Program-made: the position numbers and the translations under genes | Part shown: positions 32,201-43,435 of the stretch, in pieces | How the letters are laid out: every line of letters begins with the position of its first letter | Position numbering within the stretch: position 1 is the stretch's first letter | From: Platynereis dumerilii | Lineage: Eukaryota; Annelida; Polychaeta; Phyllodocida; Nereididae | Direction: 5' to 3' | Length of the DNA stretch: 64,000 bases | NCBI GenBank assembly: GCA_026936325.1 | Contig: JAPTHN010000001.1 | Span: forward strand, 78,561,380-78,625,379 | Notes under the pieces: generated by a model | The model's database searches: none | What the model was told of the DNA's origin: nothing | Seen by the model: the letters and a program-made list of their open reading frames with translations, nothing else

Positions 32201-33721
32201 TGCAGCTATTAAATCATCAGGGGATTGACACATGTCTTCAAACATAGTGAGGTCCCAAGTAAATGTCGGGATATGGAAATCAGGGTAAAAGATATTGGCA
32301 TTAATGATAAAGAATTCGACACTAGGAAAAATTTGTCCTCTATAACTATCGCCAACGCCATAGTCTGGGCGGAGAAGCTGAGCGGGTGCAGAGCTCCAGC
32401 GTGAAGCTGCATCTGGTGGAAAAAGGCTAGGGTTTCGTTGAACTGAAAGAGCTTCATCATGTGTGACGGATGCAAGAAGCTGCATATGACGTAATTGGTC
32501 CCTAAGGGAACGAGGTGATCGAAGTAAAGGAATAGAGTCACATGCTTCGAAAGTCATATTCTGAATAGGGAAGGATACGTTACCTTGACAAGTACCAGAG
32601 ATTTGCGTGGTATCCGGTAAAGTGTTTAAGAAAACTGCCAAATCACAATTACAGATAAGAGGATTGGATGTTAGATCAAGCTCTTTCATTTCAGGTGAAG
32701 GGAAGTAAATTTGCAAATTGACCCCATCTAAATACTGAAGGTGGTTGTTTTGCAGGAAAATATATTCCAGGTGGTCTCTAATAAAGAAAGGGCCAGATAT
32801 TCTATACAGGGAATTATAACTTAGGTCTATAACAGCTAGATCACGAATATCTCTATCTCTGATCTCAAAGGTATGAATTTGGTTGTGAGATAGATTCAAG
32901 AAATGAAGTTGGTCAACGTATCGAAAATATGCTCTGGAAATGAATGTAAGTTTAGAATTAGTTAGTTCAAAAATATGTAAATTTGGCGTATTTTTCAACG
33001 GATCTCTCAATGATCTAGACGTAGTTATATTTCTATGGCGAAGTACCCTAAGAGATGGTGGGTATTGTAAGTTATGTATGCCGCCTAGACAATCCTCGAT
33101 AACTATCGTGATTAAATTAAACACATTTAAATCGTTGCGTGTTCTGAAAGTAAAACCCTTGAAGAACCAGTGTTTGGAGAAATGGTTTAGGTCGGGTAGA
33201 ATTAAAAGATGGTTGTGCTGATGAGTCAGGCAAGAGATTGGAAACTTCAAAAGGAATATTAGAAGCTTGTAATTTCAATCTCTGGATATTATCAAAAGGC
33301 ATAGAAGGGGGAAGACGGGTCATATCTGGTAGATTTAGAAAGACATAATGTCCTTAGTTAGTGGTCCAGAAGAAAGGATCAATTTTGTGATACGAGGTGA
33401 ATCAGGAGGCCATACACATGGTGGTGTTGAAATGTTGGCTCCCAAATCACATGCAAGTATGTCTCGCTTGCGAGAACACCATTCATTAAACATGGAAACT
33501 TTACAAGAAGCCATTCCCTGTTCTTTTGCTTGAAGCAAAGTGCGCTTTGCCCAAACAGTGGCCGTATTGGGATTAACTGTGAAGCCAAAATTTGCATAAA
33601 GAAAAGCATCCTGCTCAGCAATACGTTGTAAAGCAGAAGGAGCTGGTGACTGTGCTAGAACTAAAGGAAGGAATAGGAAAGGAATGAGGGAAATTAGCGT
33701 CATTGTAAGGCTTATAAACAA
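29234..33721 (-). CDS. Envelope-like region with leucine-rich repeats
   Basis: The region opens with a signal peptide (LISLIPFLFLPLVLA) and then contains a long frame of 1338 codons (33250-29234). In that frame: leucine-rich repeats (about residues 90-195, e.g. LHFLNLSHNQIHTF, LAVIDLSYNSLYRI) and a capping motif NPLICNCDL (196-204). Then comes a Pro-rich linker and a furin-type site RPKR (449-452). Helical segments (about 535-645) and LLWPIQPKNSQPYTLY (706-721) recall the F-type fusion proteins of baculoviruses and insect errantiviruses. Many Cys and N-glycosylation sequons follow, then a membrane segment (about 1000-1020) and a 318-residue tail with a second hydrophobic stretch and an Arg/Pro-rich end. 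The F-type assignment is by pattern only. The region looks broken in about one place. Confidence 0.7.
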
Positions 33722-36311
33722 AATGAGGTAGTAAAGTATATAATGACTTAAAGTGCTGTAACGTCATTAAGTAAAATTAGGTAGTACTATAACTATCAAC
33801 CAATAAGGTGGTGAAAAGAACATAATAAGAGAAGATGCAGGCATGCTTATAAACAAAAGCAATAGATAGAAAACACTTTATAACCAAAGTTACATCGTGT
33901 TAGGCAATAGTATATGCAAATTGTGCAAAATCAATCAGGTCGACATACTCTGTGCAAGACAAATATAATGATGAGTACGCAAATAACTATCAATGGAAAT
34001 AAGTATTCGTAACAATTAGGTAACACAAGTTTTCCAACCACTCTGCCTATCATATGAAAAAATGCTGTGTATATCAATAGAAAATGCGAGAAATGTACAC
34101 TAAAATCATGAATGATCACTGAAATCGATAGGATCGACCAGACCTAAAAACATAAGAATATCCGTGAAAGAATGGAAGTCAATAAAACACTTTCCCACAA
34201 ATTACACGCGTGTAAGAAAAATTGGGAGTATCATAATTCTGAACTCTTGAACACAAACATCACTGACTCAATGCCTAATAAATCCCAGTTTACTATTTAG
34301 TAAACGCAAATACAGATTGGTGGTCCGAATGACCGGTAAACGACTCAACTGAAAAAGGTACTTACATAATGTTGCAAGCTGTATGTAGGACTGCCGCCTC
34401 TCTACAGGTGTAAAGATTAGAGCAGGTAAGCTAAGGTTTTACTGGCTCCGCAAGAGCTTGGCCCTGTGGGCTGAGCCGAAAATTTTGCAGCAGGGATCGT
34501 GCCATATAAGGGGCAATGTTGCTACCAATGCAACAAGAAACTGCTTCCCACAGCAGTCTCAGTGGTGCCTGGCAACAAGGAAACGCGCCCCCTGCCGGGC
34601 TGCTTGTGGTGTCATACCATGTAATGAACTATTGAAGAGGAGTTAGCTAGCTAGCTAGGGTTTTTTGTGAAAAGTAATTGGTCATTTACAAAAAAAAAAA
34701 TTTCTTTCCCCAAAATGCGAAACGATGCTATAATCACAGGGTGAGCAAAATCCTCGGGATCGCATGAAAGATGTGATAATGGAAGCAAGAACCTCGGCAT
34801 AAGCCGGACAACCACGGCATAAGCCGGACAAAAGCAAGAACCACGGCGTAAGCCGGAAAACCACGGCATAAGCCGGACAAAGATCACATCAAGATATCCC
34901 CAAATTTGATCGGTTTCCCAGTCCGATGTAGGCAGAGACTTGCAACATATTGAGACCCTTGCTCAAATAATATGGTGCAAAATAACAACAGGTACAAAAT
35001 GACAATAGGTGCACGCTGCAACGTACTCCAACTAACAGACGATATGGACAAGCTGCAACATGTCCAAACCGATAAGTTCCAAAATTAAAATGCTCAAAAT
35101 AATACCCGATCAGAGCAGTACAATAATGCTCAATCGAAGCAGTATTTCATCAAAAGTGATACACAGCACAGAGTATAATAGCAAATGCAAAGACAAAGTG
35201 GAGGCAAAGGCATGAATAAGACACGATAGCAATAAATGTAGACAAAATACTTCCAACTCATAAAATATGCGACGTATAATATATGCAATTCATAAAATTC
35301 ATAACATATGCAGATATGCAAAAGAAAACCAGTAATAAACGATTCCAATAAAGGTGCAATATGTACAAAATGATAGTGGCGTGGCGAGGCAAAAGTGAAC
35401 GTGGGCAAATGGCAGTATGGCAACTGCACGGCTCAAAGCAATCAAGAAACAAACATAAATAGTCACCAAATACTGTAAAGAGACGATTCTGGGCTTGGAA
35501 ACAACTGTATATTAGCAATCAACTCATGAAGAAAAGGCATGAATGGTTCTCTGTCAAGATACCCTTTCTCCCAAATATCCGTGCGTTATGGTAGATAACA
35601 CGATAAATTGTTAAGCTAGCATGTCGAAGAGATAGGTAAATTCAAAGAATTGCTGTCACCTAATTAAAGGAACCAAAGGCAAAGACAAGGAAATATGGGG
35701 CCAATGCTGCGATAAGACACTGGCAATGGGTGGAGAACAATTCTCAACGAAGAATGGCAAGCTGTAAGAGCGAGGTCGAATTTTGGCATCGCTGTGGTGG
35801 ATGCTCGCGCTGGTCCAGGCACAAGGTAGGGGGATAACCCTACTGGATGCTTGTGAGCTACAGAAGGACTTGACGGTGGATGACCGTACTGGCCCGGGAA
35901 CGAAATGAGGGGACAACACCCTTCTGGTGGCATGTGAGCAACAAGTTGGCGAGGCAACAAATGCAAGATATCATTGCGCATGGTTGAATGCGTAGAAAGA
36001 AAACCTTTGAAATTCTCTTAAACCTGTCAAGACACACTAAGGCCGCAAATATTTGAAAATATATGGTTATAAAATATAGACTGAACAAAGGAAGTGTTAA
36101 CAGTTTGCGATTTTAATGAATAGGTATGAAAGTCAGCAATTTTATGTTTATATTTTGTAAAAAAAAAAAATTCAACCAATGTTGTTAGCTTCCCTTGGTG
36201 GTATTGTCCAGGAACGTTTTAAAGAGTCATTGTGTATGTGTATAATATTGTTTGATAACCAAGAGCATATTCTCTTGATAAGTTAAGATTTAAGAGTTAA
36301 AGAAAACCTGG
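33722..36311. other. Non-coding spacer within the long element
   Basis: No gene recognised. It contains a short tandem repeat at 34791-34880 and several short ORFs without features. A possible role as leader or intron sequence for a spliced env message is inference only. Confidence 0.5.
34791..34880. repeat. Short tandem repeat CCACGGCATAAGCCGGACAA
   Basis: Four copies of a 20 bp phrase (the first starts CCTCGGCAT) lie in 90 bp, one pair spaced by AAGCAAGAA. Copies differ by one or two bases. Confidence 0.88.
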
Positions 36312-36872
36312 TTATTGTTGTTTCAAAACCTTTTTCGATTTAGTTTGTTGTTCGTCAGCGTCTTGAAAGTCCTCAGGTAATTCCTGGATTTGATGCAAAC
36401 GCTGCGAGAGCATCAGAAGTGGAGATGACATCGGCGTCGAGGTATACATGGGAATTGATGTAGACATATACACTTCCTGCTCATCATCAAAGAAGTGGCG
36501 ATGACTGAAAGGTTTAGGACGTGCCGGTGGTAGGAAGTGTGTGGGTTGAGCTGCAGCCTCAGCTGTCATGTGAAAACCTGGAAGGTCCTCGTCGGTCGAC
36601 CACGATGAATCTGTTGTGGTGGTGGGACTGGGACAATGAGGGTCCCATGCGTTTACAAGAGGTTTGTTCTGTGCATAGGTGCAGGCCACGTAATTGGCTG
36701 CAGAATTGAAAGCATCAATGTCAAGATTCGAAGGCGAGTGGAAAATGCACGTAGCGTCTGTTTGAGTTGCTACTGAAACCGTCTGCTTAGGCAGAGCAAC
36801 TTCCACACCAAGTGACGTAAGCCATTCCATGTCAAGGTGGGAAGGTGGATAAGACATTCTCCTTCGCTGCAT
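36312..36872 (-). CDS. Small ORF of unknown function in the long element
   Basis: A 186-codon frame between the pol-like and env-like regions, on the same strand. It opens MQRRRMSYPPSHLDMEWL, has VSVATQTDATC near residue 35, a Ser/Thr/Asp-rich middle and a Gln/Lys-rich C-terminus (HQIQELPEDFQ to KSKKVLKQQ). It has no membrane segment and no domain I recognise. By position it could be an accessory protein of the element, as some long retroelements have between pol and env. It could also be a chance open frame; its length and non-repetitive composition favour a real product. Confidence 0.45.
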   Translation of the reverse strand: MQRRRMSYPPSHLDMEWLTSLGVEVALPKQTVSVATQTDATCIFHSPSNLDIDAFNSAANYVACTYAQNKPLVNAWDPHCPSPTTTTDSSWSTDEDLPGFHMTAEAAAQPTHFLPPARPKPFSHRHFFDDEQEVYMSTSIPMYTSTPMSSPLLMLSQRLHQIQELPEDFQDADEQQTKSKKVLKQQ

Positions 36873-37410
36873 TATTCCAGATATGCTAAGAAACCAGTGG
36901 TGAAGTCAGCCAAAGACAAATACGAAGTGATGGAGTGGCCATAAACAAGGGGCGAAATATCAAGGGAGGGGGGGGGGGTGTTGTTGAAGTATCAAGGCAG
37001 GGGTCGAGAAAAGTATGCATAATTTAGATGAAGAGATTAAGGGTAAGATAAACATGCGTTAGAATTATCACATCGTAATTAAACTATTTGAATGGTGTCA
37101 TCACTTGTGGATTTTATACCCAGAGGTGTCATGTTTCGTTAATCAATATGCTACTTTTGAAATATTAAAGGCAATTACAAGTTTATTATGTCATAGGGTA
37201 TTATAACTACTATATTACGATATAAAGAAATTGTATCTTAGGGTGACCTTATTGATCAGTATACTGCAATGCTGAATGGCTGACAAGGCAAAGCATTGCA
37301 AAGGAAAACATCGAGAAGAAATACAGGATGCTGAGTTGCAATCGAAGTTAGCACGTTTAGCAGGTTGAGACAGTGCTGGTAACGACACTCTGCTATACCT
37401 TTTGACGAAA

Positions 37411-37539
37411 GCCTGTCCTGAAAGAAGGCGATGATCCTATGATTGACTCATTTTTAATTTAATCTGGCTGAGCAACCAAATCCTTTCCATAAATTGGTAT
37501 GACACCCTGTCCTGAAAGAAGGCGATGATCCTATGATAC
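37411..37539. repeat. Direct repeat of a 33 bp phrase
   Basis: 'CCTGTCCTGAAAGAAGGCG' plus 'ATGATCCTATGAT' occurs at about 37411 and again at about 37507, identical by eye, with some 60 bp of other sequence between. Confidence 0.88.
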
Positions 37540-37716
37540 AGGACAGTCTTCTAGACCGGAATATGTCTCAAGGAAAGAGGCTGAGAGAAAATAACCAAGG
37601 CTAGAATTGTGCTCTTATATGACTAGCAGCCATAAATGTGAAGAAGAGTATATTCTGTATGAATTATACCATGGAATACATGGAAATATGAAATCGAGAG
37701 ACTATGCATTTTGGCA

Positions 37717-37870
37717 CGGCCAATATGCCACGTGCGGACGACCCGTTAAGTTATTCGACAAAATATAAAAGCTAGGACTATTTGGACATTGGCACTGCCG
37801 ATATGACACGTGCGGACGACCCTTTTCAGTTAGCACGTGCAATAAGCCACGCGCAGGTGATCCCTTCAGT
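37717..37870. repeat. Three copies of a phrase containing CACGTGCGGACGACCC
   Basis: 'AATATGCCACGTGCGGACG' is followed about 80 bp later by 'GATATGACACGTGCGGACG' and then by a weaker copy, 'AATAAGCCACGCGCAGGTG'. The spacing is irregular. Confidence 0.75.
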
Positions 37871-38462
37871 TGTTAGTTGACCCAAGATCAACGTGTAGGA
37901 GTCACTGCTTGTAACAGTGCCAAAATAGGACACTAAGGCCATAGGATTATCATCCAATGGTGCTAGGATGACCTAGGATTACATCGAGGCAGTGAAAAGA
38001 AAATTGAAGGATGGTTTCACGAAAGGTGGCTTCCATGTTGACAGTCTGTCAACAATTGACAAAAGACAACACTCACAACGAAGGAGCATTGAAGTACTTA
38101 ACCGTGAGAAGAGGATCTGTGTGATTTATAAGTAATAAAAGGAAGTTATTAGATATATCTCTGTTGTATGAAAGAGAGTGAGGAAAATGAAAGAAAGGAC
38201 CTTCTATCACATTCTCACTGAAATTAATAAGACAAGGCAAAAAATGCAAAAGCCTGGTTCGGACTTTGGAGGATAGGAGGTGTTTATCTTCAAGCGTAAC
38301 TCACTGAGCCATTGCTTTGTATTTATATGAATGCAATTTAATGTCTGGTATGCCAGGAGAGCTCTGGAAACTCGATGTCCTGAGCCTGACCAAGTATGTG
38401 GAGAAGAACGGGATGTCAACGGATTTCTTTCCGTGCCTCAAGACGTGGCTAGTAAGTTAGGA

Positions 38463-38568
38463 ACTTGTCCCCAACGGGATTCGAAGCGATGAAATTTCTC
38501 CTTGCGAGAGAGCTAGCTGGTCAGTTAAGAAGCGAAGACGTTACCCCTAGACCAAGGCCGAACCGGCC
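38463..38568 (-). mobile_element. tRNA-derived SINE-like head
   Basis: On the minus strand an A-box-like TGGTCTAGGGGTAACGTC is followed about 50-60 bp later by a B-box-like GCTTCGAATCCCGTTGGG. The spacing is wide for a tRNA gene, and no clean cloverleaf forms. A SINE head or a decayed tRNA is more likely. It differs from the SINE family at 18.1, 55.6 and 60.0 kb. Confidence 0.4.
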
Positions 38569-38904
38569 AACAGCACATTTTTAACACTTTACTAACTGAT
38601 ACATGCTGCTGAGCTGGCAAGGAGCCTCGCTTTCGTTTCGAAGACTGAAAAGGTGTTCTAAAAATAGACACTGAAGTCAGCGAGTAATGGTACATGCACC
38701 TGGCCAAAATAGGTTTGCTGCAACAATCAAATTTAGTTTTGTATTAAAAGAACCAAGATTTTAAGGCATCGAGGCTGGACGAAATGATATTGACAGAGCT
38801 AAGAACATTTATTAAACAACGTTCGTTCGTGCGTGTATGTTAACGCTGAAGACTGCATCACAAGAGTATAGCAGAAATAGTGCATTTCAAGTCAGTAGAC
38901 TCAG

Positions 38905-38990
38905 TGGCGACATTGGTAGCGCAGCTGATCACTAAAGTTGGGTTTTCTATTTTGAAGAAGGAGGGAGACAGGTGCGAGGTCGCGGGTTCG
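38905..38990 (+). other. tRNA-like segment with B box
   Basis: GCGGGTTCGAATCGC (about 38983 on) looks like a B box, with GGTAGCGCAGCTGATC some 60 bp upstream as a weak A box. The T stem does not pair well, so this is not a functional tRNA gene by eye. It is probably tRNA-derived debris. Confidence 0.3.
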
Positions 38991-40999
38991 AATCGCAGGG
39001 ATTCTGTATATATATTGCAAGATGAGATTAGTGATGTAATGCTGTAGTTAAAATGAACGGAAATAGCATCACATATACTTTATGTACATTAGTAACTCGA
39101 TGGTCATAACTGGTGTTTGATAATAACGCCAGTGTAGAAGTGTGCCAATCAGGACAAAGACAATACCGCAAAAGAAGGAAACGGTGTGATTCCGAGAAGA
39201 GACACCAAACACTTCAAACACAAGTTTGGACAAAGTCGGATCCAGTCTCACTACTATTATCAAATTGGCAAATGACAAGATGAAGTTGCTGTCGGATGAC
39301 CGCCGCCCTGCTTGGCAGTTTCAAAAGGGAATCATTGTCAGAGATCACAGAATGGGAGACTGTGGAAGAATGTTCTGGACGCATGGTCACAGAATGGGAG
39401 ACTCCGGAAGAATTAGAGCAGCACAATGGATTACAATCCTTGCCAATGGATATCTATAGTCGGAATTACTAAGATATGGATACCAGACAATCAATTCCTG
39501 GATGAAGACCAGACCATGAATTGCTGGAGGAAGACCAGACAATGACAATGCATTATGTACTCAAAGTTGAGACACTGGAGGAGGACCAAATGAGAACAAT
39601 GCACTATGTAAGCCTTGAGAAAACAAGAAAGGATAGCCCAATGCAAAAAGCAGCATTGTGTTCGAATAAATTTATCATTGTTGAGAGTGACGACTTAGGC
39701 ACAGCTGTATTTGCAATATGCTGGCCACCGTCATGCAAGGATATGGTCTTAAAGGAAGACCATAGAGAAAGATCAGATGCGAACAAACCAGGAAAGTGAT
39801 GCGTGTACCTGTTCATTAGGTGAAGTTGAGATTATGTCAGGCAGTATGGCGTTATTTAGGTATGATGCAGGCACTAATAATCATATATAAGTGGTCTGAA
39901 TGAAGGCGTGGGGGACAGTGACATAAGCCATAGATAAGGAATTATGGAAGATTGCCCCATGTTCATGAAGCTATGCGTGCCCTTATGTGCAAACATGCAG
40001 ATGTGCTAATTAAGATTTTACTGCCAACATACTTCATATGCATTATGAACATTCAAGACCAGGTCCATTGCTTTCATGGAATGACCTCAGTCATTCTCCA
40101 TTGTGCAGCATGACTGGTGTGTCATTTGAAGACCACCAAAGTGACTTGGTGAGACACGATAAGATGTCTGTCTGAAACAGATACGTGCCCTGGGAGAAGT
40201 GATGTTTCGGCTTTGGTAAACACATAGAGTAGGTAGTATGATGAACATGAAGTGTCGTCTGGCAAATAGACAGACCAACCCTAAATCAGTGAGGTAAGGT
40301 AAACACGAGAAGGGTAGGGGAAGGCGTTTTCAAGTAGGGGTGGCGAAGAAAAGGTTTCAGCTTACTGGGTCTGATAAACAGAAAGCAAAAATAGGAACAT
40401 TGTAAAGAGAAATATATAAACTATCCAAGGTGTGCCATTTCAGTTAGAAGATTGAGTATAAAGCAGAAAAGGGGTGGCAAAAAGGATTAATGGAAACTTC
40501 TAGAGTGGTCCCTGGGGAGATACTTTTAGTTTAAGATAGCAAGATCTTGAAAAGTCAGCAGATTCCTCTGGGCTGAAAAGTTATGAACGAGTTTTAAGTA
40601 TTGCTATGGCTGCATGAAAAATATATTGCTACTTGTCCCAAAATTCTCAAATATTACATCTCGGAAATATATACATAAGACAGTAAATATCATCTCATAT
40701 AGTTGTGGTGGTCGTTGTAATTATTGGTATTAATGAACATTGTCTGCCTGGAATCGAGATTGCTAATGAAAGTTAGTGCAATTATGGCACCACTAGATCA
40801 TAAAACTACCATTATACCGTGAAGTCTGGGATACAGGCAAATCCATCCGTAACACAGTGTTATCACGTAGTCCACTGCCACATGAGTACTGCAGAAGGTC
40901 ACATCGCCCCACTAGATTAGATTAAAAATCAAAACTGGAAATAATAACACAATGAGTATTTCAATTTAAAAGGCTTTTCTCTGGCTTTATGCCCTTAAT

Positions 41000-43417
41000 G
41001 CAACCTTAGTGCATGGAGATAGAATTAACGTATGTGTTGTTAAAGCAAGCTAAGAAAAAATTAAAGGATTGGACAGCAAAGTAGATAGAGAACATTTCTA
41101 ACTCAGAAATACTATAGTGATGAGTAGCAATGTGACCATGTAATCGACTCGCATAACCCAATAAGACTCTTCAAGGTGGATCATTAGGACCATTGGACTG
41201 TAATTGATAAAGAGCTGCGCCGGAGGCTGTCCTGGATGCATCAGATACCAGGATCATTTCACCCTCTGGTCGCGGAAATGACAAGATAGGTGGTGATGTA
41301 AGAATTTTCTTAATAGCATCCCACGCAACTTGCTGTTCATCAGTCCAAAGAAATTCATTAGACTTGCGCAACAGGCGCGTCAAAGGTTCGGCTGTCCTTT
41401 GATAAGATGGTATAAAAGAAGAAATGAATTGTATTGATCCCAAGAATGATTTTATCTGTTTTCTAGTCTGCGGAACCTGCAAGTGCATGATAGCATCAAT
41501 GCGAGATTGTCTAATACGCAAAGTAGGTCCATTAGGTCCCTGTAAATCAACATCAAAACCAAGAAATTGGAAAGTAGAATTAGAAGCGAAGGAACACTTA
41601 GCCAAGTTGAGAACCAGACCATGTTTATGAAAAAGAGCAAGAACAGCATCAATAAGAGCGAGATGCTCCTCAGAAGATTCACTAAGAAGCAAATAATCAT
41701 CATAATAGTTGTAAACACATTCTGCATAAGGTCGTGGCAGCTCTGCTGTGATCAGAGTCATTATTTCGGCCAATAGTGCCCCCGAATTGATATATCCCAT
41801 TGGTAGTCTGGTATAGGTAATTGATTCTGCATTGTAAAATGTGACAACGCCGAGGTACTGACGAGACTGAGGTGTCACTTGACATGCAAAGAATGCTTGC
41901 TTTAAGTCAATAGCCGTGGCGAAACGAAAAGGACGACTACCCATTTGTTGTTTAAAGGAATCAATATTAGCACAAGGTCTCTGCAAAAGCTTAAAAGCCT
42001 TGTTGACAGAACGCATATCTCCGACCAAGCGGGGATTTTCGTCCGTGCGCGATTTACGGACCAAAAATAGCGCGCTAGTAGCTTGTGTGAGTTCCTTTTT
42101 GAAAATTCCCAATTGCAAGAGCTTCTTTACTTGCTTACGGACGTAGGCGATATCGGCTTGGGAAGTAATATATGGGCGTGCTTTAAAAGAACAATCAGTG
42201 ATAAGTTGCTGAGTAATATCACACACATATCGAGTGATGGTCCCTATCTGACCATATAGGCTAAAGGCTGGTGTGTGCGACAAAATAATATCACGAAGCT
42301 TATCAACGTCCTGAGACTGAAGTGCACATTTATCAAGTCGTAATTGCTGATTAACGATATCGAATTCTGTCATATGTAGAGCAGGATCATCAGGCTGGAG
42401 CCATGGATAATTCCGTAGTCTGGTTTGTGCACGGGTATCAGGGTCCATAGCGTCATAATCTGGATAGGATAGCTGAGAAAGGGCATCAGGGCCGTTATCT
42501 ATGATGACGTAATTAGTGTTATCAAGTAGACTATCATCAATAGATTTTTTATTTGGCGGTTGAATCACAGAAGGTGCAGATGTAAAAGGGATATCCATAA
42601 CCACCGCACCCAGGATGATATCAGCTGCCAAATGTATATCTTCAGAATCGACATTATTGATCCTGATTGAACCGAAGCCACTGCGTAAATCGACAAGTGC
42701 CTTATAATTCTTTTCAGAAATAACTCGAGATATATTGACCTCAAATGGACCATTAAAGTATTGAGCCAGGTGATTAACACGAACTGGTACATCGCAAGAT
42801 GTATTAGGTGCTATAGTGGTTGACTTATGTACTATAAGCAAAATCTGATCAACAGAAATATCCATGCGTGATTCTGCTGAACGAAAGACACATTTATATC
42901 TAATCTGAGCGTCCAATCCCATAACGCAATCAATTGGTGAAGCCACGTCAATAATGAAGGTCTTAATAGGCACTTTACACTCATCGAACTGTATAACAAA
43001 ATAAATAAACTGAGAAATAGAAATAGAAGAACCATTCCCGACCATGAGTTTGATTGGCTCGGCATCAAAACGAGGAAGACCTTGCAAAAACGGACTTCGT
43101 TTGATAAGAGACGAGCTAACTAAGTTGTGTGAGCTGCCAGTATCAAACAAAGTAAAGAATTGAGTACCGTCGGGCAAGAGTGATGGAATAAAGTTACAAT
43201 CATGAATGTTGATAGATAAAGGAGTAAGAGGAGTAGGGGGCTGGAGTACAGCGTATAGGATATCAGGGAAAGCATCTCGAGCAGGTGTATCTGAATCGAG
43301 AAAATCAAGAAAGGTAAAAATCTCAGGAGGAGTAGAAGTGCTAAAATCATTCGGTTCGACAGAAGAAGAGTGATAAGATATTAAAGCATTATTAGATGGT
43401 GATTCTGGGCAACACAA
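41000..43417 (-). CDS. Pol-like region: protease, reverse transcriptase, RNase H
   Basis: The main frame has 748 codons. A retropepsin-like active site FDTGSSHN lies at residues 91-98. The RT spans about 405-610, with VGDMRSVNKA, FATAIDLKQAFFACQV, LPMGYINSG and the catalytic YYDD (571-574). The connection domain and start of RNase H (TRKQIKSFLGSIQF to SDASRTASGAALYQ) follow the order usual in Ty3/gypsy, and RNase H-like sequence continues to about 41.0 kb. The box LPMGYINSG departs from the common MPFGLxNAP, so this is a divergent branch. It starts just after the gag stop. The product would copy the element RNA into DNA. The region looks broken. Confidence 0.82.
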
Positions 43418-43435
43418 GCCTGTATCTGAGCACAG

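Larger units (their letters stand above)
36873..40999. other. Long spacer between pol-like region and small ORF
   Basis: About 4.1 kb with no ORF I can assign. It holds a G-run (about 36967-36979), direct repeats (37411-37539 and 37717-37870), a tRNA-like segment on the minus strand (38463-38568), another on the plus strand (about 38905-38990), and paired phrases such as 'CACAGAATGGGAGACT' at about 39348 and 39393. An integrase was not recognised by eye here. Confidence 0.5.
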
